Positions 51,903 to 60,960 of a stretch of 64,000 bases of DNA are shown here, piece after piece. Position numbers and translations under genes: made by a program. The notes below the pieces were generated by a model. The model saw only the letters and a program-made list of their open reading frames with translations. It was not told where the DNA came from and did no database searches. This DNA is from Polaromonas sp. JS666. GTDB taxonomy: Bacteria; Pseudomonadota; Gammaproteobacteria; Burkholderiales; Burkholderiaceae_C. The stretch covers positions 4,889,001 through 4,953,000 of the forward strand of contig NC_007948.1 of the NCBI RefSeq assembly GCF_000013865.1, written 5' to 3'. Each line of letters begins with the position of its first letter. Within the stretch, counting starts at the first letter, position 1.

Positions 51903-54900
51903 TCAGCGGGTCTCCGTGGAGGTGTCGCCAGCCTTGCTGTCCGCCGCGGCCTTGCGTTCAAGCTTGGTGATTTTGGGATCGGACCAGGTGCCGTGGATGT
52001 GGAATTCCTGGGTGGCGGCCTGCATCAGGGGACGGCGCAGGAACATCTGTGCCAGGAAGCTGCCCAGGCCTATGGCCGGATTGATGGCCGTGGCGATCAG
52101 CGAGGCCGTCCCGGCGTTGAGTTCAGGCACGACGACCACCTTGATGTCCTGCGTCTCGCGGGCGATGTCGGCGCTGCCCTCCATCAGCACTGCGGCATTC
52201 ACGCCACTCATCTGCAGGTTGTTGGTGTGGGCCAGTCCCTGGTTGATATTGACGTCGCCGCGGACAAAATCAAAGGCAAAACCTTCGGAGAAGACATCGC
52301 GGAAATCCAGCGTCAGGCGCCGGGGCAGGGCCTGCAGGCTCAGCACGCCCAGCAGCTTGGCGATGCCCGGATCCGCCTTGACAAACTGCCCCGATTCGAC
52401 ATTCACGTTGAACTGCCCGCTCATGCTCGGATAGTCAAAGCTCAGCGGCGAGCCTATCCAGGCTACCTGGCCTTCCAGCTTGCCCTTGCCGCGGCGTATC
52501 ACTTCACCCATGCCAAAGCGCTTGAGCAACTCACCCGAATCGGCAATGTCCAGCCGGAAGTTCATCACCGTGCGGCGACGCTCCGCGCTGGCCCGCGCGG
52601 CGCGCGGCGCGCCTGCCGCAGTCGGCGCGGTGCCGGCCGGTGCGCTCACCGCCGCCCAGTTGCCTGTCGCCGTGAACACGGCTTCGGGCAGGGTCACATT
52701 GAACTTGTTCAAACGCCACTCACGGGTGCCGTCGCGGACTGCGGCGGAGGCTCCCCGGTTGACCGCATCAATTTCAACCCGTCCCAGCTTCTTGCCGCGC
52801 AGCTCCAGATCCTCCACCACGATATCCAGCGCCGGGATGTTGGCCGGCTGCTCATTCAGGATGGCCTCCACGTCGCTGGCCGTGCCCGGCGCCAGGCTCA
52901 GCCGCGCCAGCCTCGCAAAGACACGACCCGGGCCACCCCCGCCAGGCTGGCGGTATTCGACATAGCCATTGAGCTCGGACGCATCGATATTGGCGCGCCA
53001 GGTCAGGCCTTCGCGCGACCCGCCCACCACCACATTGTTCAGCTTGCGGCCTTCCACCAGCAGCTCCCTGGCGCGTATCGCCATCACGGTGGGCAGGTAA
53101 GCCTGGCCGGTACTTCCGATAGCCTGATTGGCGGTCCCTGTGGCTGATGTGGGTGTGGATGTAGATGTGGGTGGAGTCGCCGCCTCGCCGCCACTCGCTG
53201 AGCTGACAAGGATTTTCTGCCAGGCATCGAGATCGACCCGGGCCAGGCTGATGTTGGCCAGCACGCCGGTGTCCGGCAGGGGAGCCGTTTCACCGGCGTC
53301 CAGCCCCACACCGATGGCGCCGCGTATCACGCGGGGTTCAGCGCCACTCACGTCGCGAACATAGCTGATGGACGCGAGCCGCCCGATAGTGACTGACAGC
53401 TGGTCCTGCAGCTTTTGCCCCGGGTTCAGGGAATCGCGCAGCAGGACATTTTCAAAACGCAGTGGCAACTCGGCATCGGCTGTTTTGCCCAGAGGTGCCG
53501 GCAAATTCAGGGCCAGGCCCTGAAGATTGCTGGAGACCGCGACCTCGGCGACGCCTCGCCTGAAACCCAGTGAGGCGGAATAAGCCGTTGCGCCACTGGC
53601 ATTTTCCGCCAGGCGTGAGACAAAACCCAGGTCATGCGCCTGCCGCAGCCCCTCGGCCGAGAGCGTGCCCTGGGCCTTGAAGATCGCACCGCTTTCGGCC
53701 TCGGCACTACCCGCAACAGGACGTGCGCCGCCCCGCGTGCCACCGTCGAAGCGGATGTCGCCGCCCAGCAGGCGAGCCTGGGCTCCCGTCACCGCGAAAC
53801 CGCGTTCGCTCACGGTCACCGAGCCCCGGAGTTTCGTCAGCAGGGGCGTGGCCGGCGAGAACTGCACGTCATTGCCAGGCAGGATGACGGTGCCCTCTAC
53901 CCGCGACTTGTCGATCGAATTGATGGGCAGACTCAGGCGGAAGCGGTAGTCGCCCACGCCGGTTCCCGTGGCCTTGGCCAGCGCCTGGTCCGTCATGTCC
54001 CCCACGGGTGAGGTGTTGACAAAGCCCAGCGCGTCGGACAGGGCCCCCTTGAGATCGATTGCCACTTCGACCATGGCGTCTTTCATCAGGTCAGGAATCC
54101 GCGCCGCGCCCTTGACCAGTTGCAGGCCCGGCAGGCCGGCCACCCGGCCGGTAGCGCCGTTCACCTCCAGCGCCGCCCGGTTGAAAACCAGTTCGCCATT
54201 GAGCTCGGTGAGCGCCGGCCAGGCGGGCGCGTTCGGCCCCTGCAGGGATTTCGGTACATAGGCAAAGTGCCCATTGCGCACCTTGGCGGACACCCGGAAG
54301 TCTCCCTGGGCGGGGTTGGCGAACGGCAGGTGATTGACCGGCCCCCGGACCTTGAATTTGACATCGCTGACCTGGCCCTGCACCACGGCATCCCGCACAT
54401 AGTGCCGCACCGGCGCGGACAGCACCAGCGGCAAATACCGATGGACCCGCGCGCCGTCGCCGCGGCTCAGGCTGCCCTGCAGATCCAGTACGCCCGGAAA
54501 CCGGTGGTCGGTGCCAGTCGCTGTCCCCGCGGCTGCCGCGCGCGGTGCCGCATCGCCGGTATGCCAATGGACTTGCGCTTCGCCCTGTGCATCCGCATTG
54601 GCAAACTGCAGGTTGCGCAATTGCACGTCGATTTTCGGGCCTGAGAATTTCCACTGGGAATCCACCGACAGCTGGTCCAGCTGCACCAGCGACTCCTCAA
54701 ATACGCCCGGCAGGTCCAGCGCGCCCTGGAGTATTTTCACCCGGGCCTGCCCACCCTCGTGCGTCAGGTCGAAGTCGACGGCTGCGCCACTGATGCCGGG
54801 CCGGCCCGGCACCGGCGACAGCGCGCCGCCTGCCGGCCCAGCGGCTGCCGGCAAGGCGTCAAGGCTCAGCCCTGTCACGCGGCCTCTCGCGGCAAAGCTG

Positions 54901-56174
54901 ACGGGCGCCTCCAGCGGCCCCTGCCAACGGGCTTCCACCGCTTCAACCAGTCCCCGCGGCGCAAAAGACGCGATGAGCGCATGCGTTGCGCTGTCCAGCG
55001 GCAGACGGTTGGCAATCTGGGCCAGCGCGGCCAGGTCAAGCTTGTCGGCCTTGAGCTGGCTATGCGCTGGCGCCCCCGCTTCTGCGCCGGTATGCACCAG
55101 CGCCATGTTGCCGCCCGGCCACTGCACGCCGTCCCGGGTGCGAAAGCGCAGGCCCTCGGTGTTGAAATCAAAGCCGTTGACCCGCTGCCTGCCGCCAAAG
55201 CGCCCGGCCACCGAGTCGAATGCCAGGGGCTCAAGCTTGCGCCCCAGCCGGGCATCCACGTCCTGCAGGGCCACATCGGCCGTTCCGCCGGTGATCTGCC
55301 CCTTGCTGACCTCGGCCCAGGCACGAAGGGCACCGTGACCCCGTGTCAGATCCAGGCCTATCGATTCGAGGCCTGCATACTGCTTGATGCGCGAGAGGTC
55401 GACCCGGCCGGACTCGGCATACAGCTGCCCCGCCCAGGCACTGAAGTCGCCCGCGTCGCGCGACAACAGTGACTGCCGGAAGATGCCCCGAAGGGTAAAG
55501 CGGTCGCCCCACCCGGCGGGCGGCGTGGCGTCCAGCCGCATCAGATGCCGGTGCCGGGCGTTTTTCATGACCCAGTCCACCTGCGTCAGGGCCAGCGGCG
55601 GGGCCTGGCGCAATTCGTCGGTCCAGCGCACGGTGCCACCCCGTATGACGAACTCGGTCTGGGAGAAAAACCAGTCGGCCATGGCACGATTGCCGGCCGT
55701 CTGATCGCGGGAGACGTCCAGCCCGCCCACGTAGATCTTGCCGTCGGCAGTGCGCAGGATCTCCAGCTCGGGCTTGTCGATGTATAGCTGCTCGAAACCC
55801 AGCCCCAGCAGGGAAGTCGGCGACAGGGTTCCCAGCAGGCGCGGCAGCCGCAAGGCCTCGCGCCCCTGCGCATCCAGCAGCGCCACGCCCTGAAGTTCAA
55901 ACGAGGGAATCATCCCCTGCGAGTGGGCCGTGATCTGGCCAATCCGCACGGGCACCCCCAGCGCCTTGCTGGCCTCTAGTTCCAGCCGCGGACGGAATTC
56001 TCCAATTCGCGGCACAATCCAGCCATGCAACACCAACCAGCTCAGGCCAAAGAGCAGCCAGGCCGACGCGACCAGCCACAGCGAGAAGCGCGTGAACAGA
56101 GCGATCCATCGCAGGCGTCGGGACGACAAGACTGGCGGGGCGGACGGGCTGGGTATGGTGGACTCCATTGACAT
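51903..56174 (-). CDS. yhdP: YhdP-like AsmA-family envelope protein
   Basis: Very large bridge-like protein (about 1423 residues) of the AsmA/YhdP family, thought to help carry phospholipids to the outer membrane. ATG 56174 (MSMESTIPSPSAPPVLSSRR) places the single N-terminal membrane helix (FSLWLVASAWLLFGLSWLVLHGWIV) near residue 30. The rest is periplasmic and beta-rich with recurring AsmA-like segments (RLELEASKALGVPVRIGQI, GAQARLLGGDIRFDGG). The C-terminal block (GKLEGQVAWIGSPLSFDYPSMSG, PRRLTLDFRDVFSEGFAFD, IKVVVVPELNAGTASLIATA) is the conserved AsmA_2 domain. It is divergent from glnE. Confidence 0.92.
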   Translation of the reverse strand: MSMESTIPSPSAPPVLSSRRLRWIALFTRFSLWLVASAWLLFGLSWLVLHGWIVPRIGEFRPRLELEASKALGVPVRIGQITAHSQGMIPSFELQGVALLDAQGREALRLPRLLGTLSPTSLLGLGFEQLYIDKPELEILRTADGKIYVGGLDVSRDQTAGNRAMADWFFSQTEFVIRGGTVRWTDELRQAPPLALTQVDWVMKNARHRHLMRLDATPPAGWGDRFTLRGIFRQSLLSRDAGDFSAWAGQLYAESGRVDLSRIKQYAGLESIGLDLTRGHGALRAWAEVSKGQITGGTADVALQDVDARLGRKLEPLAFDSVAGRFGGRQRVNGFDFNTEGLRFRTRDGVQWPGGNMALVHTGAEAGAPAHSQLKADKLDLAALAQIANRLPLDSATHALIASFAPRGLVEAVEARWQGPLEAPVSFAARGRVTGLSLDALPAAAGPAGGALSPVPGRPGISGAAVDFDLTHEGGQARVKILQGALDLPGVFEESLVQLDQLSVDSQWKFSGPKIDVQLRNLQFANADAQGEAQVHWHTGDAAPRAAAAGTATGTDHRFPGVLDLQGSLSRGDGARVHRYLPLVLSAPVRHYVRDAVVQGQVSDVKFKVRGPVNHLPFANPAQGDFRVSAKVRNGHFAYVPKSLQGPNAPAWPALTELNGELVFNRAALEVNGATGRVAGLPGLQLVKGAARIPDLMKDAMVEVAIDLKGALSDALGFVNTSPVGDMTDQALAKATGTGVGDYRFRLSLPINSIDKSRVEGTVILPGNDVQFSPATPLLTKLRGSVTVSERGFAVTGAQARLLGGDIRFDGGTRGGARPVAGSAEAESGAIFKAQGTLSAEGLRQAHDLGFVSRLAENASGATAYSASLGFRRGVAEVAVSSNLQGLALNLPAPLGKTADAELPLRFENVLLRDSLNPGQKLQDQLSVTIGRLASISYVRDVSGAEPRVIRGAIGVGLDAGETAPLPDTGVLANISLARVDLDAWQKILVSSASGGEAATPPTSTSTPTSATGTANQAIGSTGQAYLPTVMAIRARELLVEGRKLNNVVVGGSREGLTWRANIDASELNGYVEYRQPGGGGPGRVFARLARLSLAPGTASDVEAILNEQPANIPALDIVVEDLELRGKKLGRVEIDAVNRGASAAVRDGTREWRLNKFNVTLPEAVFTATGNWAAVSAPAGTAPTAAGAPRAARASAERRRTVMNFRLDIADSGELLKRFGMGEVIRRGKGKLEGQVAWIGSPLSFDYPSMSGQFNVNVESGQFVKADPGIAKLLGVLSLQALPRRLTLDFRDVFSEGFAFDFVRGDVNINQGLAHTNNLQMSGVNAAVLMEGSADIARETQDIKVVVVPELNAGTASLIATAINPAIGLGSFLAQMFLRRPLMQAATQEFHIHGTWSDPKITKLERKAAADSKAGDTSTETR

Positions 56175-56249
56175 GAGAATTATGACCGCCGGTGCCATGG
56201 TTCGCCCGGCAGCGCGGTGGAAGACCATGAAGTTTTGTGAACTAGTGTG

Positions 56250-59200
56250 ATGACCGTCGCTTCAACCGCCCGCCCGGAAACCCCCGCCGACCCCGAGTCG
56301 CCAGCCTCGGCTTATTCCCGATTTGTCCAGCGCATTCGCCGCCGCTACGCAGAGCAGATGCACCTGCTGCCCGACGGCGCCCCGGTGCGTTCCACCATGC
56401 AGGTCGCCCTGGATGCGCTGCTGGCCAGCGGCCTGGAGACCGGCGCGGCACTGCGCGTGCTGCGGCAACTGGTGATGGAAAGGCTGGTGGTGCTCGACTG
56501 CGATGGTCAGATGGCCCCCACGCTCCCCACTGTGTGTGGTTCGCTGCCCCCCGAGGGGGCTGGCCTTGCTTGGGGCGGCCCGGCGCTGGCGGCCGTTGCC
56601 ACCGCGAGTACCCCCGGCGTTGCGCTGCACGTCGTGACCCGGGCCATGACCGAACTGGCAGAACTGGCGCTCGACGTGGCCATGCGGGACTCCGCCGACA
56701 TGCTGGACGCCCTGCACGGTGCGCCGCAAACCCCCGAAGGCGGCCGCGCCCACATGTGGGTGGTGGGCATGGGCAAGCTGGGAGCGCGGGAGCTCAATGT
56801 CTCCAGCGACATCGACCTGATTTACGTGTATGACCAGGACGGCGAAACAAGCGGCCGCAGCGACGGCCGCGGCCAGATATCGAACCACGAATATTTTGCG
56901 CGCCAGGTGAAGGCCGTCTTCGGCCTGATCGGCGATGCCACCGAACATGGCTTCGTGTTCCGCGTGGATCTGGCACTGCGGCCCAATGGCAATTCCGGGC
57001 CGGCGGCCGTCTCGCTCAGCGCGCTGGAAGAATATTTCCAGGCCCAGGGGCGCGAATGGGAACGCTTTGCCTGGCTCAAAAGCCGGGTGGTCGCGCCCCT
57101 GGAATGCATCCAGAGCGGCTCGGCGCAGGCCCTGCGCGGTTCCGTGTTGCCTTTTGTCTTCCGGCGCTACCTGGACTACAACGTGTTTGATGCGCTGCGC
57201 ATCCTGCACCGGCAGATTCGCGAGCACGCGGCCAAGCGCTGCGCCGGCCACCCCGAGCGCGCCAACGATGTGAAGATATCGCGCGGCGGCATCCGTGAAA
57301 TTGAATTTACCGTGCAGCTGCTGCAGGTCGTGCGGGGCGGGCAGTTCCCCGAACTACGCACCCGTCCCACCGTCGACGCGCTGCAGCGCGTCGCACGCGC
57401 CGGTCTGATGCCCCAGGAGACGGCCGATGCGCTGGCGCGGGCGTATGACTTCCTGCGCCGCGTCGAGCACCGCATCCAGTATCTGGACGACCAGCAAACC
57501 CACGTCCTGCCGACCCGCGACGACGATCTGGGCTGGATTGCGCACACCCTGGGTTACAGCAACTGCTGCCCGTTTCTCAGCGAACTGGATGCCCACCGCG
57601 AGCTGGTTGCCGGGGAGTTTGACAAATTGCTGGGCGGCAAGCCCGACTGCAAGGGCTGCGGCAAGGCGGCCGGAACCAACGGGTCAGCGCCGCAGCAGCT
57701 CGACGAACTGCTTGAGCAGCTGTCAGAGCAGTGGCCGGAACAGTTTCGCGCCCGTCTGGCGCTGTGGCGCCAGCACCCCAGGGTGCTGGCCTTGCGCGAG
57801 GAGTCACGTGCCCGCCTGGTGCGCCTGGTGCAGCGCACCGCGCTGTGGCTGCGCGAAGGCAGCGTGACGGAGGAAGCCGCCATCCGCATCATCGACTGGA
57901 TAGAGCCCCTGCTCCGGCGGGAAAGCTATCTTGCGCTGCTGCTGGAGCGCCCGGCGGTGCATGAGCGCCTGCTGCGGCTGCTGGGTGCCGCCAAATGGCC
58001 CGCCCGCTACCTGCTGCGGCACCCGGGCGTGATTGACGAGCTGGCCAGCGATGCGCTGCTGCACGAGCGCTTCGACAGCACGGCCTTCATGCAGGAGTTG
58101 CAGCAGCGGCTGGCCGCGCTCAGGCGCACCGGCGAAGACGATGAGGAAACCTGCCTGAACCTGCTGCGCCGCGCCCACCATGCCGAGGTTTTCCGCACGC
58201 TGGCACGCGATGTGGAAGGGGTGCTCACGGTCGAGCAGGTGGCCGACGATTTAAGCGCGCTGGCCGAGGCCGTGCTGGCAGTCACGGCGGACTGGTGCTG
58301 GCAGCGCCTCAAGAACAGGCACCGCGAAACGCCGCAGTTTGCCATCATTGCCTACGGCAAGCTGGGCGGCAAGGAGCTCGGCTATGGCAGCGACCTGGAC
58401 ATTGTGTTTGTCTACGAAGATGAGGCCGAGCAGGCGCCCGAGGTCTATGCCGCGTTTGTGCGCAAACTGATCAACTGGCTGACCATCAAGACCGCAGAGG
58501 GTGACCTGTTCGAGATCGACACCGCCCTGCGCCCCAACGGCAACTCGGGGCTGCTGGTCACCAGCTTTGAAGCCTATGCCAGGTACCAGCAGCAGCGCGG
58601 CAGCAACACCGCCTGGACCTGGGAACACCAGGCCATGACACGTGCCCGTTTTGTGCTGGGGGATATGGCCCCCACGCTTTTCACTTCGTGTAATGCGCTG
58701 CCCCCCGAGGGGGCTGAACTTGCTCGGGGCGGCCCTTCGCTGCGTTCGATGCCCCCCACGCCTGCCACTGCGTGTGCTGCGCTGCCCCCCGAGGGGGCGC
58801 CCGCTTGCTCGGGGCGGCCCAGCGCGGCGCGCTCCCTGCGCCAGCGCTTCGACCAGGTTCGCGAGGCGGTGATCACCGCACCGCGTGACGCCCATGCCTT
58901 GCGCCATGAAATCATGGCCATGCGCGAGAAAGTGCGCGCCGCGCATCCGGTCAAGAAAGACAAATTCGACGTCAAGCACAGCGCCAGCGGCATGGTCGAC
59001 GCCGAATTTGCGGTGCAGTTTCTGGTGCTCTCCGAATCTGCGCGGCACCCGGAACTGATTGACAACGTCGGCAACATCGCCCTGTTGCAGCGGGCGGAAG
59101 CCGCCGGCCTGCTGCCGCCGGGTGTGGGCCAGCGCGCCGCCAGTGCCTACCGCGAGCTCAGGCGCATCCAGCACCGCGCCCGCCTCAACGAGGAACCGAC

Positions 59201-59282
59201 GCAGGTCACGCCGCCTGCGCTGCAGGCCGAGCGCGCTGCCATACAGCAGCTCTGGAGCGCCATCTTTCCATCCGCCGACTGA
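56250..59282 (+). CDS. glnE: Bifunctional glutamine synthetase adenylyltransferase/deadenylase GlnE
   Basis: Adenylylates and deadenylylates glutamine synthetase in response to PII. ATG 56250 (MTVASTARPETPADPES); a GTG one codon earlier also fits. Two nucleotidyltransferase domains are intact: GMGKLGARELNVSSDIDLIYVYD near residue 173 and AYGKLGGKELGYGSDLDIVFVYED near residue 698, each followed by its helical domain. The length of 1010 residues exceeds the usual 900-950, because two segments are encoded by a dispersed repeat: about residues 88-113 (LPPEGAGLAWGGP) and 805-860 (two units, LPPEGAELARGGP and LPPEGAPACSGRP). Both fall outside the catalytic cores. No frameshift. Confidence 0.95.
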   Translation: MTVASTARPETPADPESPASAYSRFVQRIRRRYAEQMHLLPDGAPVRSTMQVALDALLASGLETGAALRVLRQLVMERLVVLDCDGQMAPTLPTVCGSLPPEGAGLAWGGPALAAVATASTPGVALHVVTRAMTELAELALDVAMRDSADMLDALHGAPQTPEGGRAHMWVVGMGKLGARELNVSSDIDLIYVYDQDGETSGRSDGRGQISNHEYFARQVKAVFGLIGDATEHGFVFRVDLALRPNGNSGPAAVSLSALEEYFQAQGREWERFAWLKSRVVAPLECIQSGSAQALRGSVLPFVFRRYLDYNVFDALRILHRQIREHAAKRCAGHPERANDVKISRGGIREIEFTVQLLQVVRGGQFPELRTRPTVDALQRVARAGLMPQETADALARAYDFLRRVEHRIQYLDDQQTHVLPTRDDDLGWIAHTLGYSNCCPFLSELDAHRELVAGEFDKLLGGKPDCKGCGKAAGTNGSAPQQLDELLEQLSEQWPEQFRARLALWRQHPRVLALREESRARLVRLVQRTALWLREGSVTEEAAIRIIDWIEPLLRRESYLALLLERPAVHERLLRLLGAAKWPARYLLRHPGVIDELASDALLHERFDSTAFMQELQQRLAALRRTGEDDEETCLNLLRRAHHAEVFRTLARDVEGVLTVEQVADDLSALAEAVLAVTADWCWQRLKNRHRETPQFAIIAYGKLGGKELGYGSDLDIVFVYEDEAEQAPEVYAAFVRKLINWLTIKTAEGDLFEIDTALRPNGNSGLLVTSFEAYARYQQQRGSNTAWTWEHQAMTRARFVLGDMAPTLFTSCNALPPEGAELARGGPSLRSMPPTPATACAALPPEGAPACSGRPSAARSLRQRFDQVREAVITAPRDAHALRHEIMAMREKVRAAHPVKKDKFDVKHSASGMVDAEFAVQFLVLSESARHPELIDNVGNIALLQRAEAAGLLPPGVGQRAASAYRELRRIQHRARLNEEPTQVTPPALQAERAAIQQLWSAIFPSAD
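56515..56590 (+). repeat. Dispersed GC-rich repeat inside glnE, site 1
   Basis: CCCCCACGCTCCCCACTGTG, then CTGCCCCCCGAGGGGGCTGG and TTGGGGCGGCCC, agrees with the intergenic units (for example near 35.0 and 35.2 kb). It lies in the reading frame and is translated as PTLPTVCGSLPPEGAGLAWG. Confidence 0.85.
58663..58830 (+). repeat. Dispersed GC-rich repeat inside glnE, site 2 (tandem pair)
   Basis: Two units in direct order, each with a CCCCCACG start, a CACT(T/G)CGTGT landmark, CTGCCCCCCGAGGGGG and CTCGGGGCGGCCC. The first closely matches 35213-35260. They are read as APTLFTSCNALPPEGAELAR and MPPTPATACAALPPEGAPAC without a stop. Confidence 0.85.
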
Positions 59283-59294
59283 TCAAGGTGTAGT

Positions 59295-59321
59295 ATCCGG
59301 TCAGGGGGCTGACCGGATTTT
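59295..59321 (+). terminator. Intrinsic terminator of glnE, overlapping the rfaE2 3' end
   Basis: ATCCGGTCAG-GGGG-CTGACCGGAT is a perfect 10-bp stem followed by TTTT on the plus strand. It begins 13 bases after the glnE stop. The rfaE2 stop codon (59301-59303, minus strand) lies inside its left arm. Confidence 0.85.
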
Positions 59322-59786
59322 CTTGACCAGGGCCGTCGTGGAGTAGCCATCCACAAAAGGAATTGCCAGGGCCTTGCCGCCGTAGGCTTTCACCACGGCG
59401 GTTTCGGCCAGCGTGTCCATGTCGTAGTCGCCGCCCTTGACCAGCAGGTCGGGCTGGAGTTCGGTGATCAGCTCCAGCGGCGTGTCTTCGTCAAACCAGG
59501 TCACCAGGCTGACCGATTCGAGCGCCGCCATCATGACCGCGCGGTCTTCTTCGTTGTTCAGGGGGCGGTCGGGGCCTTTGCCCAGGCGTTTGGCCGAGGC
59601 ATCGGTATTGAGCGCCAGCACCAGGCTGCCGCCCAGTTCGCGGGCGCGCGCCAGGTAAGTGGCGTGACCGCGGTGCAGCACGTCGAACACGCCATTGGTG
59701 AACACGACCGGCCGGGGCAGCATGGCCACCCGGGCCGCGGCATCCTGGCGCGAAACGATTTTGTCCAGAAAGGCAGGCTGGCTCAC
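59301..59786 (-). CDS. rfaE2: D-glycero-beta-D-manno-heptose 1-phosphate adenylyltransferase (RfaE2)
   Basis: Makes ADP-heptose for the LPS inner core as a stand-alone cytidylyltransferase-like domain. The enzyme matches the C-terminal half of E. coli HldE. The nucleotide-binding motif is PVVFTNGVFDVLHRGHATYL (HxGH-type), followed by LVLALNTDASAKRLGK, RAVMMAALESVSLVTWF and LLVKGGDYDMDTLAE. I chose GTG 59786 (M-SQPAFLDKIVSRQDAAARVA, 161 residues), because it overlaps the upstream stop as GTGA. The kinase half (rfaE1) is not in the window. Confidence 0.93.
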   Translation of the reverse strand: MSQPAFLDKIVSRQDAAARVAMLPRPVVFTNGVFDVLHRGHATYLARARELGGSLVLALNTDASAKRLGKGPDRPLNNEEDRAVMMAALESVSLVTWFDEDTPLELITELQPDLLVKGGDYDMDTLAETAVVKAYGGKALAIPFVDGYSTTALVKKIRSAP

Positions 59787-60652
59787 ACTGGTTGCGGCTT
59801 GCCGTCCGGCGTGATGACGGCAGCCAGTTCCTTGCCGATTTCCTTGCGGTAGCGGTTCAGCTCCTGGACGCTCTTGAAGCTCTGGTTCATCAGCAGGCTC
59901 AGGTTGTGCAGGATGCGCTCGACCACCTTGCCCTCCCACACCGCGTCAAACTTGATCTGTGTGTCGAGCCAGTGCTCCAGCCATTCGGGGTTGGGCAGGC
60001 GGCTCTGGATGGTGTCGCGCGGAAACAGGCTTTTGTTGACATGCAGGTTGGTCGGGTGCAGGGCCTGCGCCGTCCGGCGGGCACTGGCCATCAGCACGCC
60101 TACCTTGGTAAAGGCTGCCTTGGCTTCGTTGCCGAAATTGTTGATAGCGCGTTTCATGTAGCGCAGGTAAGCGCCGCCATGGCGCGCTTCATCCTGGCTG
60201 AGCTGGGTGTAAATCTGCTTGATGACCGGCTCGGTGTGCCACTCGCTGGCCCGGCGGTACCAGTGGTTCAGGCGAATCTCGCCGCAAAAATGCAGCATCA
60301 GGGTTTCCAGCGCGGGCGCCGGCTCGAACTCGAAACGCACCTCATGCAGCTCCTCTTCGGTGGGGGCCAGGTCGGGCCGAAATCGCTTCAGGTATTCCAT
60401 CAGCACCAGCGAGTGCTTTTGCTCCTCAAAGAACCAGATCGACATGAAAGCGGAAAAATCACTGTCGTCCTTGTTGTCCCGCAGGAACATCTCCGTGGCG
60501 GGCAAGGCCGCCCATTCGGTGATGGCATTCATCTTGATGGTCTGGGCCTGCTCATCGGACAGTTTGGAGGCGTCGAAGCTGGCCCAGGGAATGTCTTTGT
60601 CCATGTCCCAGCGGACGGATTCGAGTTGTTTGAACAGTTCAGGGTAAAGCAT
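59783..60652 (-). CDS. Ferritin-like di-iron protein, acyl-ACP desaturase-like
   Basis: Predicted di-iron oxidase. The 289-residue all-alpha protein has metal-ligand motifs spaced as in the soluble desaturase/ferritin-like superfamily: E in NAITEWAALPATEMF, E and H in WFFEEQKHSLVL, E in LHFCGEIRLNHWYRRAS, and DEARHGGAY. The two EExxH/DExRH-type motifs match acyl-ACP desaturases (type 2). There is no signal or membrane segment. Its stop overlaps the rfaE2 start (GTGA), so it may make or modify a lipid for the envelope. The actual substrate is unknown. Confidence 0.82.
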   Translation of the reverse strand: MLYPELFKQLESVRWDMDKDIPWASFDASKLSDEQAQTIKMNAITEWAALPATEMFLRDNKDDSDFSAFMSIWFFEEQKHSLVLMEYLKRFRPDLAPTEEELHEVRFEFEPAPALETLMLHFCGEIRLNHWYRRASEWHTEPVIKQIYTQLSQDEARHGGAYLRYMKRAINNFGNEAKAAFTKVGVLMASARRTAQALHPTNLHVNKSLFPRDTIQSRLPNPEWLEHWLDTQIKFDAVWEGKVVERILHNLSLLMNQSFKSVQELNRYRKEIGKELAAVITPDGKPQPV

Positions 60653-60960
60653 GTGAACTCCTTGGCCAGCGAATACGCAGACAAATCTGCCCTGGATGTC
60701 TCTTGCATCCGGTATCCCGCGATTTTAGGCGGCGAATGTGACAAGTAGTGACTTACCGGCCATTTGGCAGCAAATCGGGATGATTTCCGGCCGGATGGCG
60801 GGCTATTTGCTGTCAAAAGACCTTTCATTTGAAGACGCCCTGAATCTGGCGGGTCAACCGCCGCGTACCCCGACGGCATGTGCCAGGTGCGAGCCGTGCT
60901 GGATGGCTACCGCGAACGCCAATAGCGCCATAATTGTTTGACTCCAAAGGAATTTCTGGC
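60653..60960. other. Divergent promoter region of the desaturase-like and peroxidase genes
   Basis: 308 bases. A 67-codon plus-strand frame (60738-60941) has no recognisable motif or ribosome site and is probably chance. There is a TGAC-AAGTAG-TGAC direct repeat at about 60738. No other structure seen. Confidence 0.4.

Noticed and set aside
60738..60941. 67-codon plus-strand frame before the glutathione peroxidase
   Set aside because: No ribosome site, no motif, and composition like the surrounding non-coding DNA.
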